Source: Penaeus vannamei (lineage: Eukaryota > Arthropoda > Malacostraca > Decapoda > Penaeidae). Taken from it: a DNA stretch of 15,000 nt. The stretch is taken from the NCBI RefSeq assembly GCF_042767895.1, contig NC_091554.1, positions 45,000,299 through 45,015,298 of the forward strand, read 5' to 3'. Position numbers and translations under genes: made by a program. Below the pieces are notes generated by a model. It did no database searches. It saw nothing but the letters and a program-made list of their open reading frames with translations, and was not told the origin of the DNA. Shown here piece by piece: positions 1 to 11,892 of the stretch (the stretch's first letter is position 1; each line of letters opens with the position of its first letter).

Positions 1-64
<64 letters not shown>
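1..64. repeat. Compound microsatellite (CT)n(TA)n
   Basis: Positions 1-17 are pure CT and 17-64 are pure TA. The array is cut by the left edge of the window, so its true length is unknown. Confidence 0.97.
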
Positions 65-70
<6 letters not shown>

Positions 71-215
71 CATAAACATACACACACACACACACCGTCA
101 CATACACGTTCATTCATACACACACACCGGTACATATAGATTCACACACAAACATATACATTCACACACACATAATAAACGTACACATACATTCACACAC
201 ACATACGCACAGGCA
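65..215. repeat. Degenerate CA/CATA-rich tract
   Basis: Short CA runs (for example 80-96 and 118-128) are broken by CATA, CATT and single substitutions. This looks like a decayed continuation of the preceding TA/CA microsatellite. No other structure is seen. Confidence 0.85.
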
Positions 216-544
216 TGGGCTCGCCAAAAATCGTTAACCCTCGCGCCGTACCCCATGACCCCGCGGAGAGAGAGACCCGGCGAGCGGCCACCCTATCACG
301 GGCTTTTATCTCGCGTGTTTAGTCATCTACTCTCTGACCTCTGCATCATTCCCCGGCGTTGAGCACCTTAACTCGCCCTCCCCCGCCCCCCCTTCCCTTA
401 AGTGGCTCCCCCGCGGCTCCGAGAGGACGTTTTAACCGGCTCGAAAAGACCGGAAAGAGGAAGATCTCGGTCGCGTCTTCTCCCGCCTCGCCGCCCTCCT
501 CCGTCCGCGCGAAGGCCGCCTCCGCCGCCACGAGGTTGGTTGGC

Positions 545-564
545 CGGGCGGGCGGGCGGGCGGG
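545..564 (+). repeat. (GGGC)5 tract, G-quadruplex type
   Basis: Five GGG runs separated by single C residues satisfy the usual G3-loop-G3 quadruplex pattern on the + strand. It lies in the GC-rich island next to several other GC-rich runs. Confidence 0.8.
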
Positions 565-819
565 CTGCCGATTCTATTGTGGTTCGCCGTCTCGTTTCGC
601 AGGGCCGTGGTGCCTTGGGCGTGAGGGGGGGAAAAAGAGAGGAGTTCCGCTCCCATGAATCACCAACGTGTTTGACTTGACTGGAAAACTCGTAGGCAGG
701 ACAGAACCGCGTTCACATACCCCCCTTCCCCTCCCCTCTCCCTTTCCCACCTCTTCCCCCCCTTTTAAATCGAACGTAAATCACGAAGGACGCACGAAAA
801 CCTCCGACGTTTATTTATC

Positions 820-849
820 TTCCACTCGGCGGGGATTTTACGAGTGGAA
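820..849. other. Perfect 9-bp inverted repeat with a 12-nt loop
   Basis: TTCCACTCG at 820-828 is the reverse complement of CGAGTGGAA at 841-849, leaving a 12-nt loop. A second small inverted repeat follows directly, CTTCC at 858-862 with GGAAG at 865-869. The function is unknown. Confidence 0.7.
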
Positions 850-1396
850 ATCGCGATCTTCCACGGAAGTCATGCGCCGGGGCCTCCCCGCCTCTGACTC
901 GGCGCGTTTCTGCTCGGCGGCTCCGCGTTTCACTTTCGGAGGCGGCGGCGGCGGGGCTCTCGGCGGCAGCTTCGAAACCCGCGAAGCAAAACCGCCGACG
1001 CTCTAGGGGTCTTGATAACTCTCCCAGAATGCAGATTGGTCCAAGAGACGAAGGCTTCAATCCGACGGCCAGAGGGGATGGCCGCCGACACCTCTCCCGC
1101 CACACTTCGCGTCCCGCCACACTTCCCTCGCGGGCATCCTCCGCTCCTCCAGGATTTCCTGGTCTTAATTGGACCCGACCTTTCGATTCGCGACAAATAC
1201 CGATCGCGTTCTTCTATTCCCGACATCATTACCCCGTTTTCAATGTCACGTCGAACAAGAGCGCGCGTCGCCTCGTTGTCGCCGGGAGCAGTTTCCTCGT
1301 CTTCCTTGGCCATACACATCCGTCCGCACGTGAGAGGGACTCGCGAACTCGGGCCAGATCCTTGTCGAAGCGTGATTGAGTCGCTCACCTTGTGCA

Positions 1397-1415
1397 CCCC
1401 CCCACCCCCACCCCC
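1397..1415 (-). repeat. C-run cluster; G-quadruplex type on the minus strand
   Basis: The + strand reads C7-A-C5-A-C5. Its complement has three long G runs, the longest of which can supply two G3 segments, so a quadruplex could form on the minus strand. Confidence 0.6.
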
Positions 1416-1764
1416 ACCACGCCCTCGCCACCTTCATTTCGAAACGCCATTTCCACCCAACACCTATCCCTCGCCCCCGCCGCACCCCTCCCTGCAAGCT
1501 TCTGGAGGAGCCCGGCCTTTCATAACCCCTTTAACTTGAAAATCTTGCAAATTTCCCTTAATAACACGATACGAAGACGTCCCAAATCGATGCCGTTGCA
1601 ACACGCTGTTCATTCCGCCTCCCTTACGAAATTCCCGAGGCGTGACAATGTTGTTGCAACGCCAGCAGCGCAACTCGCAAGACCTCCTCGCAGCCGCTTG
1701 TCACCCCCAACAAAACGGCTGCTGTGTCAACGCCGGGTAAGCTCCGCGCCGAAACACGATTTGC

Positions 1765-1772
1765 TTATATAA
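1765..1772 (+). promoter_or_regulatory. TATA-like box TTATATAA
   Basis: TTATATAA stands out in otherwise GC-rich DNA. A CCAGTT sequence at 1803-1808, slightly beyond the usual TATA-to-initiator distance, resembles an arthropod initiator only weakly. No downstream gene is seen, so this is a motif match rather than a promoter call. Confidence 0.12.
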
Positions 1773-1992
1773 CACGGCCTCTTGTCTTGGCTCGCTGAGG
1801 GACCAGTTGTCGGAGGCCGTAAAAATGCCACGGGGCGCCGCCTCCGTCACCGCCGGGCCGTGTTTCCCTCCGTTTTTGCCGGGCAGAGGGCGAGGCACGG
1901 AGGCATTGCTCCTCGTCTGGAAATCTACGTGACGACCCGGGCTCCTCCTGGAACAGCGAGTCAGCAAACGAAAAACGAGTTGCGTGGACGAC

Positions 1993-2037
1993 GGAGAGAG
2001 AGAGAGGGAGAGAGAGGGAGAGGGAGAGGGAGAGGGA

Positions 2038-2077
<40 letters not shown>

Positions 2078-2117
2078 GGAGGGAGGAGGGAGGGAGGGAG
2101 GGAGGGAGGGAGGGAGG

Positions 2118-2189
<72 letters not shown>

Positions 2190-2193
2190 GAGG
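1993..2193 (+). repeat. (GA)n array with internal GGGA block
   Basis: GA repeats on the + strand are interrupted by GGGAGA units near 2007-2042 and by a GGAG/GGGA tetranucleotide block at about 2072-2122. The GA repeats then continue to about 2186 and end in a short G run. Confidence 0.97.
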
Positions 2194-2542
<349 letters not shown>

Positions 2543-2853
2543 ACTCTTTTGATATCGCACCGACAGGCAAAGGGCGCGAGGACGGCAAACAAATGGCGCC
2601 ACTTTGCAACGAGGTCTGGAGAGGTGGAGGCGGAACCATGTCGATGCCACTGCTAATGGCTGTCGACACGAACTGAAAGCTAAAAAAAACAACAACAACA
2701 AAGGGAAATCTTAAAAAATCAACTTCCAAACCCATTAGCCAGCAACATTTCCTCCCCCCCAAAAAACACCCACCCGCACCGCGTCCCCAGAGTAGGAATG
2801 CCTTACGTAAAGAGAACTCGAACTGATTAGCCCCCCCTCTACTAGTCCTCCTC

Positions 2854-2873
2854 GACCTGACCTGACCTGACCT
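2854..2873. repeat. (CCTGA)n pentamer repeat
   Basis: The pentamer GACCT repeats four times. On the complement, AGGTCA half-sites at 2858-2863 and 2868-2873 are spaced by four bases, the DR4 arrangement used by some nuclear receptors. A plain pentamer microsatellite related to the CCTAA type is the simpler reading. Confidence 0.7.
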
Positions 2874-2897
2874 CTCCTCTGCCACAGTCTCAGAAAG

Positions 2898-2917
2898 AAA
2901 AAAAAAAAAAAAAAAAA
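2898..2917 (+). repeat. Poly(A), 20 bp
   Basis: An uninterrupted run of 20 A. It could be a retroelement tail, but no element body or target-site duplication is recognisable upstream. Confidence 0.95.
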
Positions 2918-3249
2918 TAGCGTTTACCAGCAAAACCGACGGCGGCATTGCAGGTAGACGCTCGCAAATACCGAAGGCCGGTGTCGCGGTTTCCCACCCC
3001 CGCCGCAGCTACTGCTCGTGGGTCGTTGCCTAACAGCTGCGGCCGCCGGTTGGGTAAAGCGATCGCTCGTTCGGCCGCCGAGTCCAGCAACAAGGCACAA
3101 GGAACGTACACGGGTCAAAGCGAACGCCAGGAACAGTGCCAGCGCTTCGGTTTGTTTAGGAGGCTAATTAAAGGGCTCAGTCTCGGCCATCGATTGTAAT
3201 ATTCGTCCGCTTCCCGTCACAGAAAAAAGAATGAGAAGAAAATGACAAA

Positions 3250-3324
3250 AAGAAGAAGAAGAAGAAGAAGAAGAAACAGGATACGCAGATAAAAAAAAAA
3301 AAAATAATAATAATAATAATAATA
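3250..3324 (+). repeat. (AAG)n, A14 and (AAT)n microsatellites
   Basis: AAG repeats span 3250-3276. A run of 14 A (3291-3304) passes directly into AAT repeats up to 3324. A poly(A) that decays into AAT recurs at 14692-14717. Confidence 0.95.
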
Positions 3325-3491
3325 GGAAATAAACGGAAAGGGAGAGACCAGAGAAATTGAATAAGACAGCCAGGACGCGAAGCCAAGGACAGCACTTCAT
3401 GCCGGGTCACGAAGCTTGCATGATGATAAACCAGGTCATTCATGTCAGCTGCGATCGCCACCTGCCTGCGAGACTCGAGATAACGCAGACC
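3325..3491. other. Short unique island
   Basis: Mixed sequence between repeats. It carries GCGATCGC at 3451-3458, also present at 3059-3066. No gene is seen. Confidence 0.5.
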
Positions 3492-3991
<500 letters not shown>

Positions 3992-4145
3992 AGGAGCCGT
4001 CAACCCGACAGAAAGGCGGAGACAGCATGCATCGTGCAAGCGGGACCACGGGGACTAGATTGGGGTAAGAATTGCGTGCGTTGCGTGCGTGTGGCGGGAC
4101 GGCGAAGAACCCTGAGTGGTGCTGGCATATCAAGCGATCATTTTT
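3992..4145. other. Short unique island
   Basis: Unique sequence upstream of the duplicated block. TTGCGTGCG occurs twice in tandem at 4072-4089. No gene is seen. Confidence 0.5.
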
Positions 4146-5117
<972 letters not shown>

Positions 5118-5468
5118 AAAAACGAATGAGAAAAGGGGATAAAAAGAAAGAAAGAAAGGCGGTACAGAGGAAAACAGCAAAAGGAAAAGGCAAAGAACAG
5201 AAAGAAGGACCAGAATCCTTTTAATTAACAATAGCCTCCGTATAAAGGACAGGACGACCCTGCAATGCCCATTCCGCCCAAGGAACCAAATTCACCTAAT
5301 CGAAAACAAAATCTGATGAAAATACGAAAGAGAAATGAAAGAAATAATACGTACCACCGAAAAGAAGAGAAAAGGAAAAGGAAGAACATTAAAAAAATAT
5401 ATATATATATATAAAAATACATAAAACGAAACAAAACAAAAATGATAATAAACAACAATAACAATCAT
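5118..5468. other. A-rich spacer, no gene
   Basis: The + strand is A-rich with GAAA-type decay up to about 5215. A unique segment follows that includes a TATA-like TATAAAG at 5241-5247 and a short (AT)n at 5398-5412. No open frame of interest and no promoter context is seen. Confidence 0.6.
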
Positions 5469-5492
5469 AAAAAAAAAAAAAAAAAAAAAAAA
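5469..5492 (+). repeat. Poly(A), 24 bp
   Basis: An uninterrupted run of 24 A marking the boundary between the A-rich spacer and the pyrimidine-rich minisatellite locus. Confidence 0.95.
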
Positions 5493-5714
5493 TGGAGGAA
5501 AAACGGTCTGACCCCCGGTGAACTGTGCCATAAATATTTTTTTCCTCTCGTCCACAGCCCGTAATCACTCGGCATTACGGTGTCATTCTCCATGCCGCCC
5601 CTCCCCCCACATGGCCATCGCTCCCCTCAACGCCCTTCCACCGCATGCTACCACATTCTCTCCCTCACGCCCCTTCCCATGCACATTGCTCATCTCGACC
5701 TGTTTATCTCTCTA
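5493..5714. other. Pyrimidine-rich left flank of the minisatellite
   Basis: C/T-rich sequence with scattered CCACAT and CATGCAC words. The part at about 5649-5714 resembles the roughly 70-bp units found to the right of the 42-bp array. The array may therefore have expanded inside an older degenerate repeat. Confidence 0.5.
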
Positions 5715-6050
5715 CCACATAACATCGACCTCCCTGTTCCAACCTCTATAACGCAGCCACATAACACCAACCTCCCTGTTCCAACCTCTACCACATAGCC
5801 ACATAACACCAACCTCCCTGTTCTAAGCTCTACCACATAGCCACGTAACACCAACCTCCCTGTTCCAACCTCTACCACATAGCCACATAACACCAACCTC
5901 CCTGTTCCAACCTCTACCACACAGCCACATAACATCAACCTCCCTGTTCCAACCTCTACCACATAGCCACATAACATCAACCTCCCTGTTCCAACCTCTA
6001 CCACACAGCCACATAACATCAACCTCCCTGTGCCAAACTCTACCACATAG
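5715..6050. repeat. 42-bp minisatellite, 8 complete units
   Basis: Eight head-to-tail units begin at 5715, 5757, 5799, 5841, 5883, 5925, 5967 and 6009, each exactly 42 bp and each starting CCACATAACA or CCACGTAACA. Units differ by few substitutions and by no indels. Common variants are ACACC/ACATC near the start and CATAG/CACAG at the end. On the minus strand one frame reads eight 14-residue repeats of the type GTGRLVLCGYVVEV. A second frame is also open, as expected whenever the period is divisible by three. Confidence 0.97.
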
Positions 6051-6078
6051 CCACTATCTCCCTCTGCCATGCCACCAA

Positions 6079-6314
6079 CCACATACCACGTCTTGTTCCC
6101 TCCCTCTCCCTCTACCGCATGACACTCCTCTTTCGCTTCTGAATCTCCACCACATACTACCATCCCTCTTTCCCTCCCTTCCCTTCCATGGCACTTCTCC
6201 TTAGCTCTTAACCCTCCGCTACATATCACCATTCCTCTTTCCCTCTCTTTCGCATCAGCATTTCCCTCATACCTCCTCCGCCACATTGCCTCCCTCCCTC
6301 CTCCACATGCCACC
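6079..6314. repeat. Degenerate tandem repeat of about 70 bp
   Basis: Units begin at 6079, 6150, 6219 and 6281 (spacings 71, 69 and 62 bp), each opening with CCACAT- or CTACAT-type words followed by TTCCCTC-rich sequence. On the minus strand two units read as 23-residue repeats sharing RERGMV and a KEkCH-like motif. The repeat is clearly older than the adjacent 42-bp array. Confidence 0.75.
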
Positions 6315-6364
6315 CCTTTCCCCCTTCCCCCTTCCCACCTCCTCCCTCACGCTCCACCTCCCTC

Positions 6365-6366
<2 letters not shown>

Positions 6367-6399
<33 letters not shown>
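6367..6399 (-). repeat. (CT)n array, 33 bp
   Basis: A pure CT run on the + strand. It is the only substantial GA/CT array in the window with the pyrimidine strand on +, apart from the 17-bp fragment at position 1. Confidence 0.97.
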
Positions 6400-6403
<4 letters not shown>

Positions 6404-6791
6404 GCGCTCTCAAAGACGACAGGCTCGCCATCTTCCTCCCAAAATGATGCGAGCGCCGGCAGTGAGGCGAAGGAACGCCCCTCGCCTCCCTTCTCGCCTC
6501 GGCTCGCAACGGCTCCCGCGATGCAGCATTCAAGAGCAAGCGGAGGTCCTCCTGCCCCGAGGCTGAACGCACACGCACGCACACACACAATTTCCCTCCC
6601 TCTTTATGTATGTATTTTGAACCTGCCTCACCCCCCCCCCCGCTCCCATGTTGGACACACCGCTCTCCAAGGGTGACTTAGCGCCTCATGACGGCTACAA
6701 ACCGATCGACAGTATGTCGGAGATTTAGCACGGGATAAAATCTGCTCGGATCCCATGAATGAACAAACGCTTAGGGACGCGGTTACAATGC
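6400..6791. other. Unique DNA, no gene
   Basis: Mixed GC-moderate unique sequence with a short CA-like stretch near 6570-6588 and a C run near 6632-6641. No credible open frame or RNA gene is seen. Confidence 0.5.
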
Positions 6792-7548
<757 letters not shown>

Positions 7549-7587
7549 CCTAGAGAGAGCGAGAGCGAGAGCGAGAGAGAGAGAGAG

Positions 7588-7669
<82 letters not shown>

Positions 7670-7686
7670 AGAGAGCGAGAGCGAGA
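7549..7686 (+). repeat. (GA)n array with GAGC interruptions
   Basis: GAGAGC units at the left (7555-7590) and right (about 7672-7684) flank a pure 76-bp GA block at 7591-7666. Confidence 0.95.
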
Positions 7687-7707
7687 CCTACCTACCTACC
7701 TACCTAC
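7687..7707. repeat. (CCTA)5 tetranucleotide repeat
   Basis: Five CCTA units directly follow the GA array. Confidence 0.95.
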
Positions 7708-7727
7708 TTCAGAAACACCCACAACCA

Positions 7728-7735
<8 letters not shown>

Positions 7736-7760
<25 letters not shown>

Positions 7761-7762
7761 AC
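7736..7762. repeat. (CA)n microsatellite, 27 bp
   Basis: A pure CA run preceded by a short CT run. Confidence 0.96.
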
Positions 7763-7930
7763 CACGTCCCATAATTGCATCACACCGAGATTACTGGTCC
7801 TTTTAATGGTTTATTCAGGTCGGAGGCCAGAAAACGGTTGCAGGTGGCACGGGCTGCAAGGCTCGGCGGGGAGGCCTTATGGAGCGAGGTGGCGGGTGGC
7901 CTCCGGGCGTGAATGGGTGAATGCTGGGAG
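7763..7930. other. Short unique island
   Basis: Unique sequence between the CA run and the purine minisatellite. No gene is seen. Confidence 0.5.
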
Positions 7931-8330
7931 ACGAGAAGGGGGGAGGAGGGGGAGAGAGAACGGAGGAGGAGGAGGAGGAGAGAGAGAAGGGGGAGGAGGA
8001 GGAGGAGAGAGAGAGAAGGGAGGAAGAGGGGGAGAAAGAAGGGGGAGGAGGAGGAGACAGAAGGGAGGAAGAGGGGGAGAGAGAGAGGAGGAGGAGGAGG
8101 AGAGAGAAGGGGAGGAAGAGGGGGAGAGAGAAGGGCAGGAGTAAGAGGAGAGAGAAGGGGAGGAGGAGGGGGAGAGAGAAGGGGGAAGGAGGGGGAGAGA
8201 GGAGGAGGAAATGTGGAAAGGACGAAGAGGGAAGAAAGGGGAGAGGGAAGGAGTAGAAGAAAGAAGGAAGGAATGCGGAAAGGGCGAGAAGAGGGAAGAA
8301 AAGGGAAGAGAAGAAGACCGGAGTAAGTGA
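7931..8330 (+). repeat. Purine-only minisatellite of 22-29 bp degenerate units
   Basis: About 400 bp on the + strand is almost entirely G and A, with only scattered C or T. It is organised as degenerate units opening with AGAAGGG followed by GGAGGA or GGAAGAGGGGGAGA, for example at 8014, 8059 and 8105. The minus strand is nearly pure pyrimidine, so triplex or slipped structures are possible. Confidence 0.8.
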
Positions 8331-8403
8331 GCGAGTAAGTGAGAGATAGAGATGGAGATGGAGAGGGAAATAGAAATAGAAAGAGAGAAAGACAGAGAGA
8401 AAT
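8331..8403 (+). repeat. Degenerate purine tract with GATGGA and GAAATA words
   Basis: AGTGAGCGAGTAAGTGAG at the left is an imperfect short repeat, followed by GATGGAGATGGA and GAAATAGAAATA. This is a decaying continuation of the purine minisatellite. Confidence 0.6.
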
Positions 8404-8680
8404 CAATCCCTCTGTTCACCCTCCCCTCCTCCCAAGCCACCGTCTTATTCCCCATGCACCAAAAAGTACTTTCCAACAACGTGAAAACCCGACATATACT
8501 CCAACGGGCGAAATGGCGGGATGTCGCCGTTGACAATTCTCAGTGCAGGCGATTTTGCAACAACAGAAAACAGTTTTGCATCCAGAAGGACCCCTCGGCT
8601 TTCGCAAATGGGACAAGAGCAGAAAATTCGCAAGGAGGGCTTCCAATTTATTCTGAAGGGTGGTTATACTTTGCTCTATC
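8404..8680. other. Unique DNA; one small non-repetitive open frame
   Basis: Mixed-composition unique sequence. A + frame from the ATG at 8454 runs to a stop at 8747 (97 codons) with varied residues and several cysteines, but its tail is coded by the A/G-rich duplication. I do not recognise it and see no convincing splice sites. Chance is the default explanation. Confidence 0.4.
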
Positions 8681-8875
8681 AAAATGCAACTTAACAGAGA
8701 AAAGAAAAGAGGAGGAAAGAAAAGAAAGGAAGAAGGAAATAAAATAACGCGAAAAGACTAACAAAAACAAAAACAAAATGCAACTTAACAGAGAAAAGAA
8801 AAGAAAAGAGATTGAAAGAAAGGAAGAAAAAAAACAAAAAACGCAAAAAGACTAATAAAACAACAACAACAACAA
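8681..8875 (+). repeat. 94-bp tandem duplication, A/G-rich
   Basis: AAAATGCAACTTAACAGAG begins at 8681 and again at 8775. In both copies it is followed by GAAAAGAAAAG, a GGAAG-rich stretch, an ACGCRAAAAGACTAA segment and CAA repeats. The copies differ by small indels in the low-complexity portion. The second ends in (CAA)n at about 8861-8875. Confidence 0.9.
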
Positions 8876-9119
8876 AATCCAGCCACGTAAACATAAACAA
8901 AACAAGACGCACGCCTTGACCGAACACTTCCAGCTGGGTCTCTAGCTTCTCAGAAATTAAATGGCCCCGTAATTATTTAAAGGAGAAGCTCTCGTCCGCA
9001 CTCGTGCAAACGCGCCTTCCCGACGCACTTCATTGGCATTCACGACGCCGACAGAACAAGTTTTTCGCAGCTATGCGCAAAAGATGAAAACTTGGCCATT
9101 CATTTAAACAAAAATCTAT
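8876..9119. other. Unique DNA with a hairpin
   Basis: Mixed unique sequence with no open frame of note. A structured inverted repeat at 8944-8990 is listed separately. Confidence 0.5.
8944..8990. other. 47-nt imperfect hairpin
   Basis: AGCTTCTC at 8944-8951 pairs perfectly with GAGAAGCT at 8983-8990. TTAAAT at 8957-8962 pairs with ATTTAA at 8975-8980. The internal loop is asymmetric (5 and 2 nt) and the terminal loop has 12 nt. It is shorter than a typical animal pre-miRNA, and a function is not implied. Confidence 0.6.
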
Positions 9120-9320
<201 letters not shown>

Positions 9321-9551
9321 AGGTTAAATAGAATTCAAGACGCACGCCCATGCAAGCGGAAATCAAGGAACGGCGACGACGATCTGCAGGAGCCGCCACC
9401 CGCCACCACCTCTCACGCGCCCCGCCCACATGCACACCATCGACACACTGACAAGATCCACACTTCGGTTCAGACAAGCTGGGACGTTTCGATACTGCGT
9501 GTGTGTGGGATAGAGACAGATGGATAGATATGAGGGAAGATGAATGGACGC
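9321..9551. other. Unique DNA, no gene
   Basis: Mixed unique sequence, GC-rich at about 9370-9440, with GATAGA-like words just before the GA array. No gene is seen. Confidence 0.5.
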
Positions 9552-9935
<384 letters not shown>

Positions 9936-9940
9936 AGTGA

Positions 9941-9970
9941 AAGAGAAGAGAAGAGAAGAGAAGAGAAGAG
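9941..9970 (+). repeat. (AAGAG)6 pentanucleotide array
   Basis: Six perfect AAGAG units adjoin the GA array. The same pentamer forms a larger array at 10126-10226. Confidence 0.95.
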
Positions 9971-9972
9971 AG

Positions 9973-10125
9973 AGACACAAACAACCAAAAAACAAATAAA
10001 CCAAACTTGAGCTTTACCCTTCCCCGGCGCCCATATTAAGCAAGACAACGGACGCGGGGGGAGTCGAGAAAATGCCCGTGTCCCCCTGACCTTGGGGCAT
10101 ATATGAGAAAGAGGTGGAGGGAGGG
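9973..10125. other. Short unique island
   Basis: Unique sequence between two AAGAG arrays. It holds TGACCTTGG at 10087-10095, whose complement CCAAGGTCA fits the Ftz-F1/SF-1 monomer consensus. No gene is seen. Confidence 0.5.
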
Positions 10126-10221
10126 AGAGAAGAGAAGAGAAGAGAAGAGAAGAGAAGAGAAGAGAAGAGAGAAGAAGAGAAGAAGAAGAGAAGAGAAGAG
10201 AAGAGAAGAGAAGAGAAGAGA

Positions 10222-10303
<82 letters not shown>
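10126..10303 (+). repeat. AAGAG pentamer array followed by (GA)n
   Basis: AAGAG units at 10126-10171 and 10188-10226 are separated by AAG/GAA variants. A pure GA block of about 75 bp then runs at 10229-10303. Confidence 0.96.
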
Positions 10304-10635
<332 letters not shown>

Positions 10636-10653
10636 GATAGCTTGTCTAATGAA

Positions 10654-10846
10654 TGCATTTATATATCAGTCGCGTCCACAAATACACGATATCCTATTTG
10701 CTGCACTTATTTATAAATGACTCGCGTCCACGCATACCCGGCAGCATATTTAGTGTATGCATTTATAAATCAGCCGCGTACACAAATGCACAGCTGCCTA
10801 TCTGCTGCATGTATTTATATGTCAGTCGCGTACGCTACAAATAGCT
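10654..10846. repeat. Degenerate 48/56-bp tandem repeat, 4 units
   Basis: Units start with TGCAT- or TGCACT-like words at 10654, 10702, 10758 and 10806 (spacings 48, 56 and 48). Each carries an ATTTATA-type AT block followed by a CGCGTCCAC or CGCGTACRC word. Units 1 and 3 are more alike than neighbours, as are 2 and 4, so the basic duplication is probably a 104-bp pair. Confidence 0.8.
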
Positions 10847-11623
10847 GATAATGGAAGGGGGATGAAACGGCGAGAGTGCGGACTGCTGCACTGCCGACGC
10901 GATACTCCAGCGGCCAGCAACACGTGCCGGAAAGACGCATCGAAAAAGACATGCTGAAACCCCACCGCATTATCGGTCTTAACTGAAGTATGTCTTGGGG
11001 TCAAAATTACGTACCGGAGCATGTTAATATGTGATTTACAGGTTGCACAAGCGAGTGAAATCGGAGGCAAACACGGATAAGTCTTAGGACGGATTCATCG
11101 CGCATTTTTAAGTCGTGGTAAATAAATCAAAATAAAATGATACAGGCTCGATATCGGAAGACGCTCGCACCTTTCGCTATGTTGCATCATTATACTGCAT
11201 ACGCGATGAGCCTTTGTAAGCAGAAAACGCATGAAAAAAAACTAACAGTTAACCTCATAGACTCTCTACAAGCATTTATCCACAATCATAAAAAATCCCA
11301 GCTATAAGCACCCCGGTATAACACACACTTATACACACACACCGCAGGGGAACACTTGCACACACGTCAATGAGCGCATGTCCACGCGAACCCGCAACGG
11401 AATGCTCACCTCGCCGCATGCGCCCCCCCCCTCTCTCTCTCCCAATCAGAGCCCCTTCTTCCTGCCATTCATAGCCGAGCAAAACAAAACCGACCCCGAC
11501 CGCCATTCACACGCTAAACAAGGCCCGAGCGCAGACAATGGCACCGCCACGGGGATCGAGGGGGACCTGTGCTAAAACAGGATGATGCCCGCAAAGCGCC
11601 GTGTGCGTGCGCGCGACAGCGGT

Positions 11624-11631
11624 ATGCAAAT
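11624..11631 (+). promoter_or_regulatory. Octamer ATGCAAAT
   Basis: An exact POU-domain octamer consensus. One exact 8-mer is expected by chance every few tens of kb per strand, so the call rests on sequence alone. Confidence 0.2.
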
Positions 11632-11885
11632 GAGCCATGACACACACCTGATGACCATAGCGCCCACAATACAGCTGGCAATGAATGAACATGGCCACGC
11701 GGCTCCAATGCCCCTAGTAATAGTAATAACCGTCTACCTGATACAAAACGTAACCCTGCTAACGAGAACGAAGCTGAATGGACGCGCTTGGGCAACGAGA
11801 TCCACAAAGCAACTCGCACCGCGATTTAAAACGGTTCCCACGCCACGGCACACCCACGGGCCGCCGGTTGCCGGAGCCTTGGCAA

Positions 11886-11892
11886 TATAAAA
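11886..11892 (+). promoter_or_regulatory. TATA-like box TATAAAA
   Basis: A perfect TATAAAA in GC-balanced unique DNA, directly followed by a 10-bp inverted repeat. No initiator consensus or downstream gene is evident. Confidence 0.2.

Larger units (their letters stand above)
216..1992. other. GC-rich, CpG-dense unique DNA without a supported gene
   Basis: This is the first long non-repetitive stretch. It is rich in GC and CpG, especially from 360 to 1140. Overlapping open frames exist on both strands, for example + 1012-1539 and - 930-1397. They encode Arg/Pro/Ser-rich sequence without a recognisable domain, the minus frame opens on GTG, and frames of this length are expected in GC-rich DNA. 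A CpG-island-like or 5' gene-flanking role is possible but unsupported. It contains a GGGC tract at 545, a hairpin at 820, a C-run cluster at 1397 and a TATA-like box at 1765, listed separately. Confidence 0.5.

Noticed and set aside
930..1397. 155-codon minus frame in the GC-rich island
   Set aside because: It starts at GTG, overlaps two long + strand frames, and has no recognisable domain. Frames of this size are expected in GC-rich DNA.
2592..2602. GGCGCCACT as a third CTCF-like site
   Set aside because: Only the AGTGGCGC end fits; about 9 of 14 core positions match, which is near background.
5241..5247. TATAAAG as a promoter
   Set aside because: It sits in A-rich DNA with no initiator-like sequence or gene downstream.
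5690..6313. 207-codon minus frame with 14- and 23-residue repeats as a repeat protein
   Set aside because: The first codon is GTG, unit differences are mostly non-synonymous, and another frame is also open. A minisatellite explains it without a gene.
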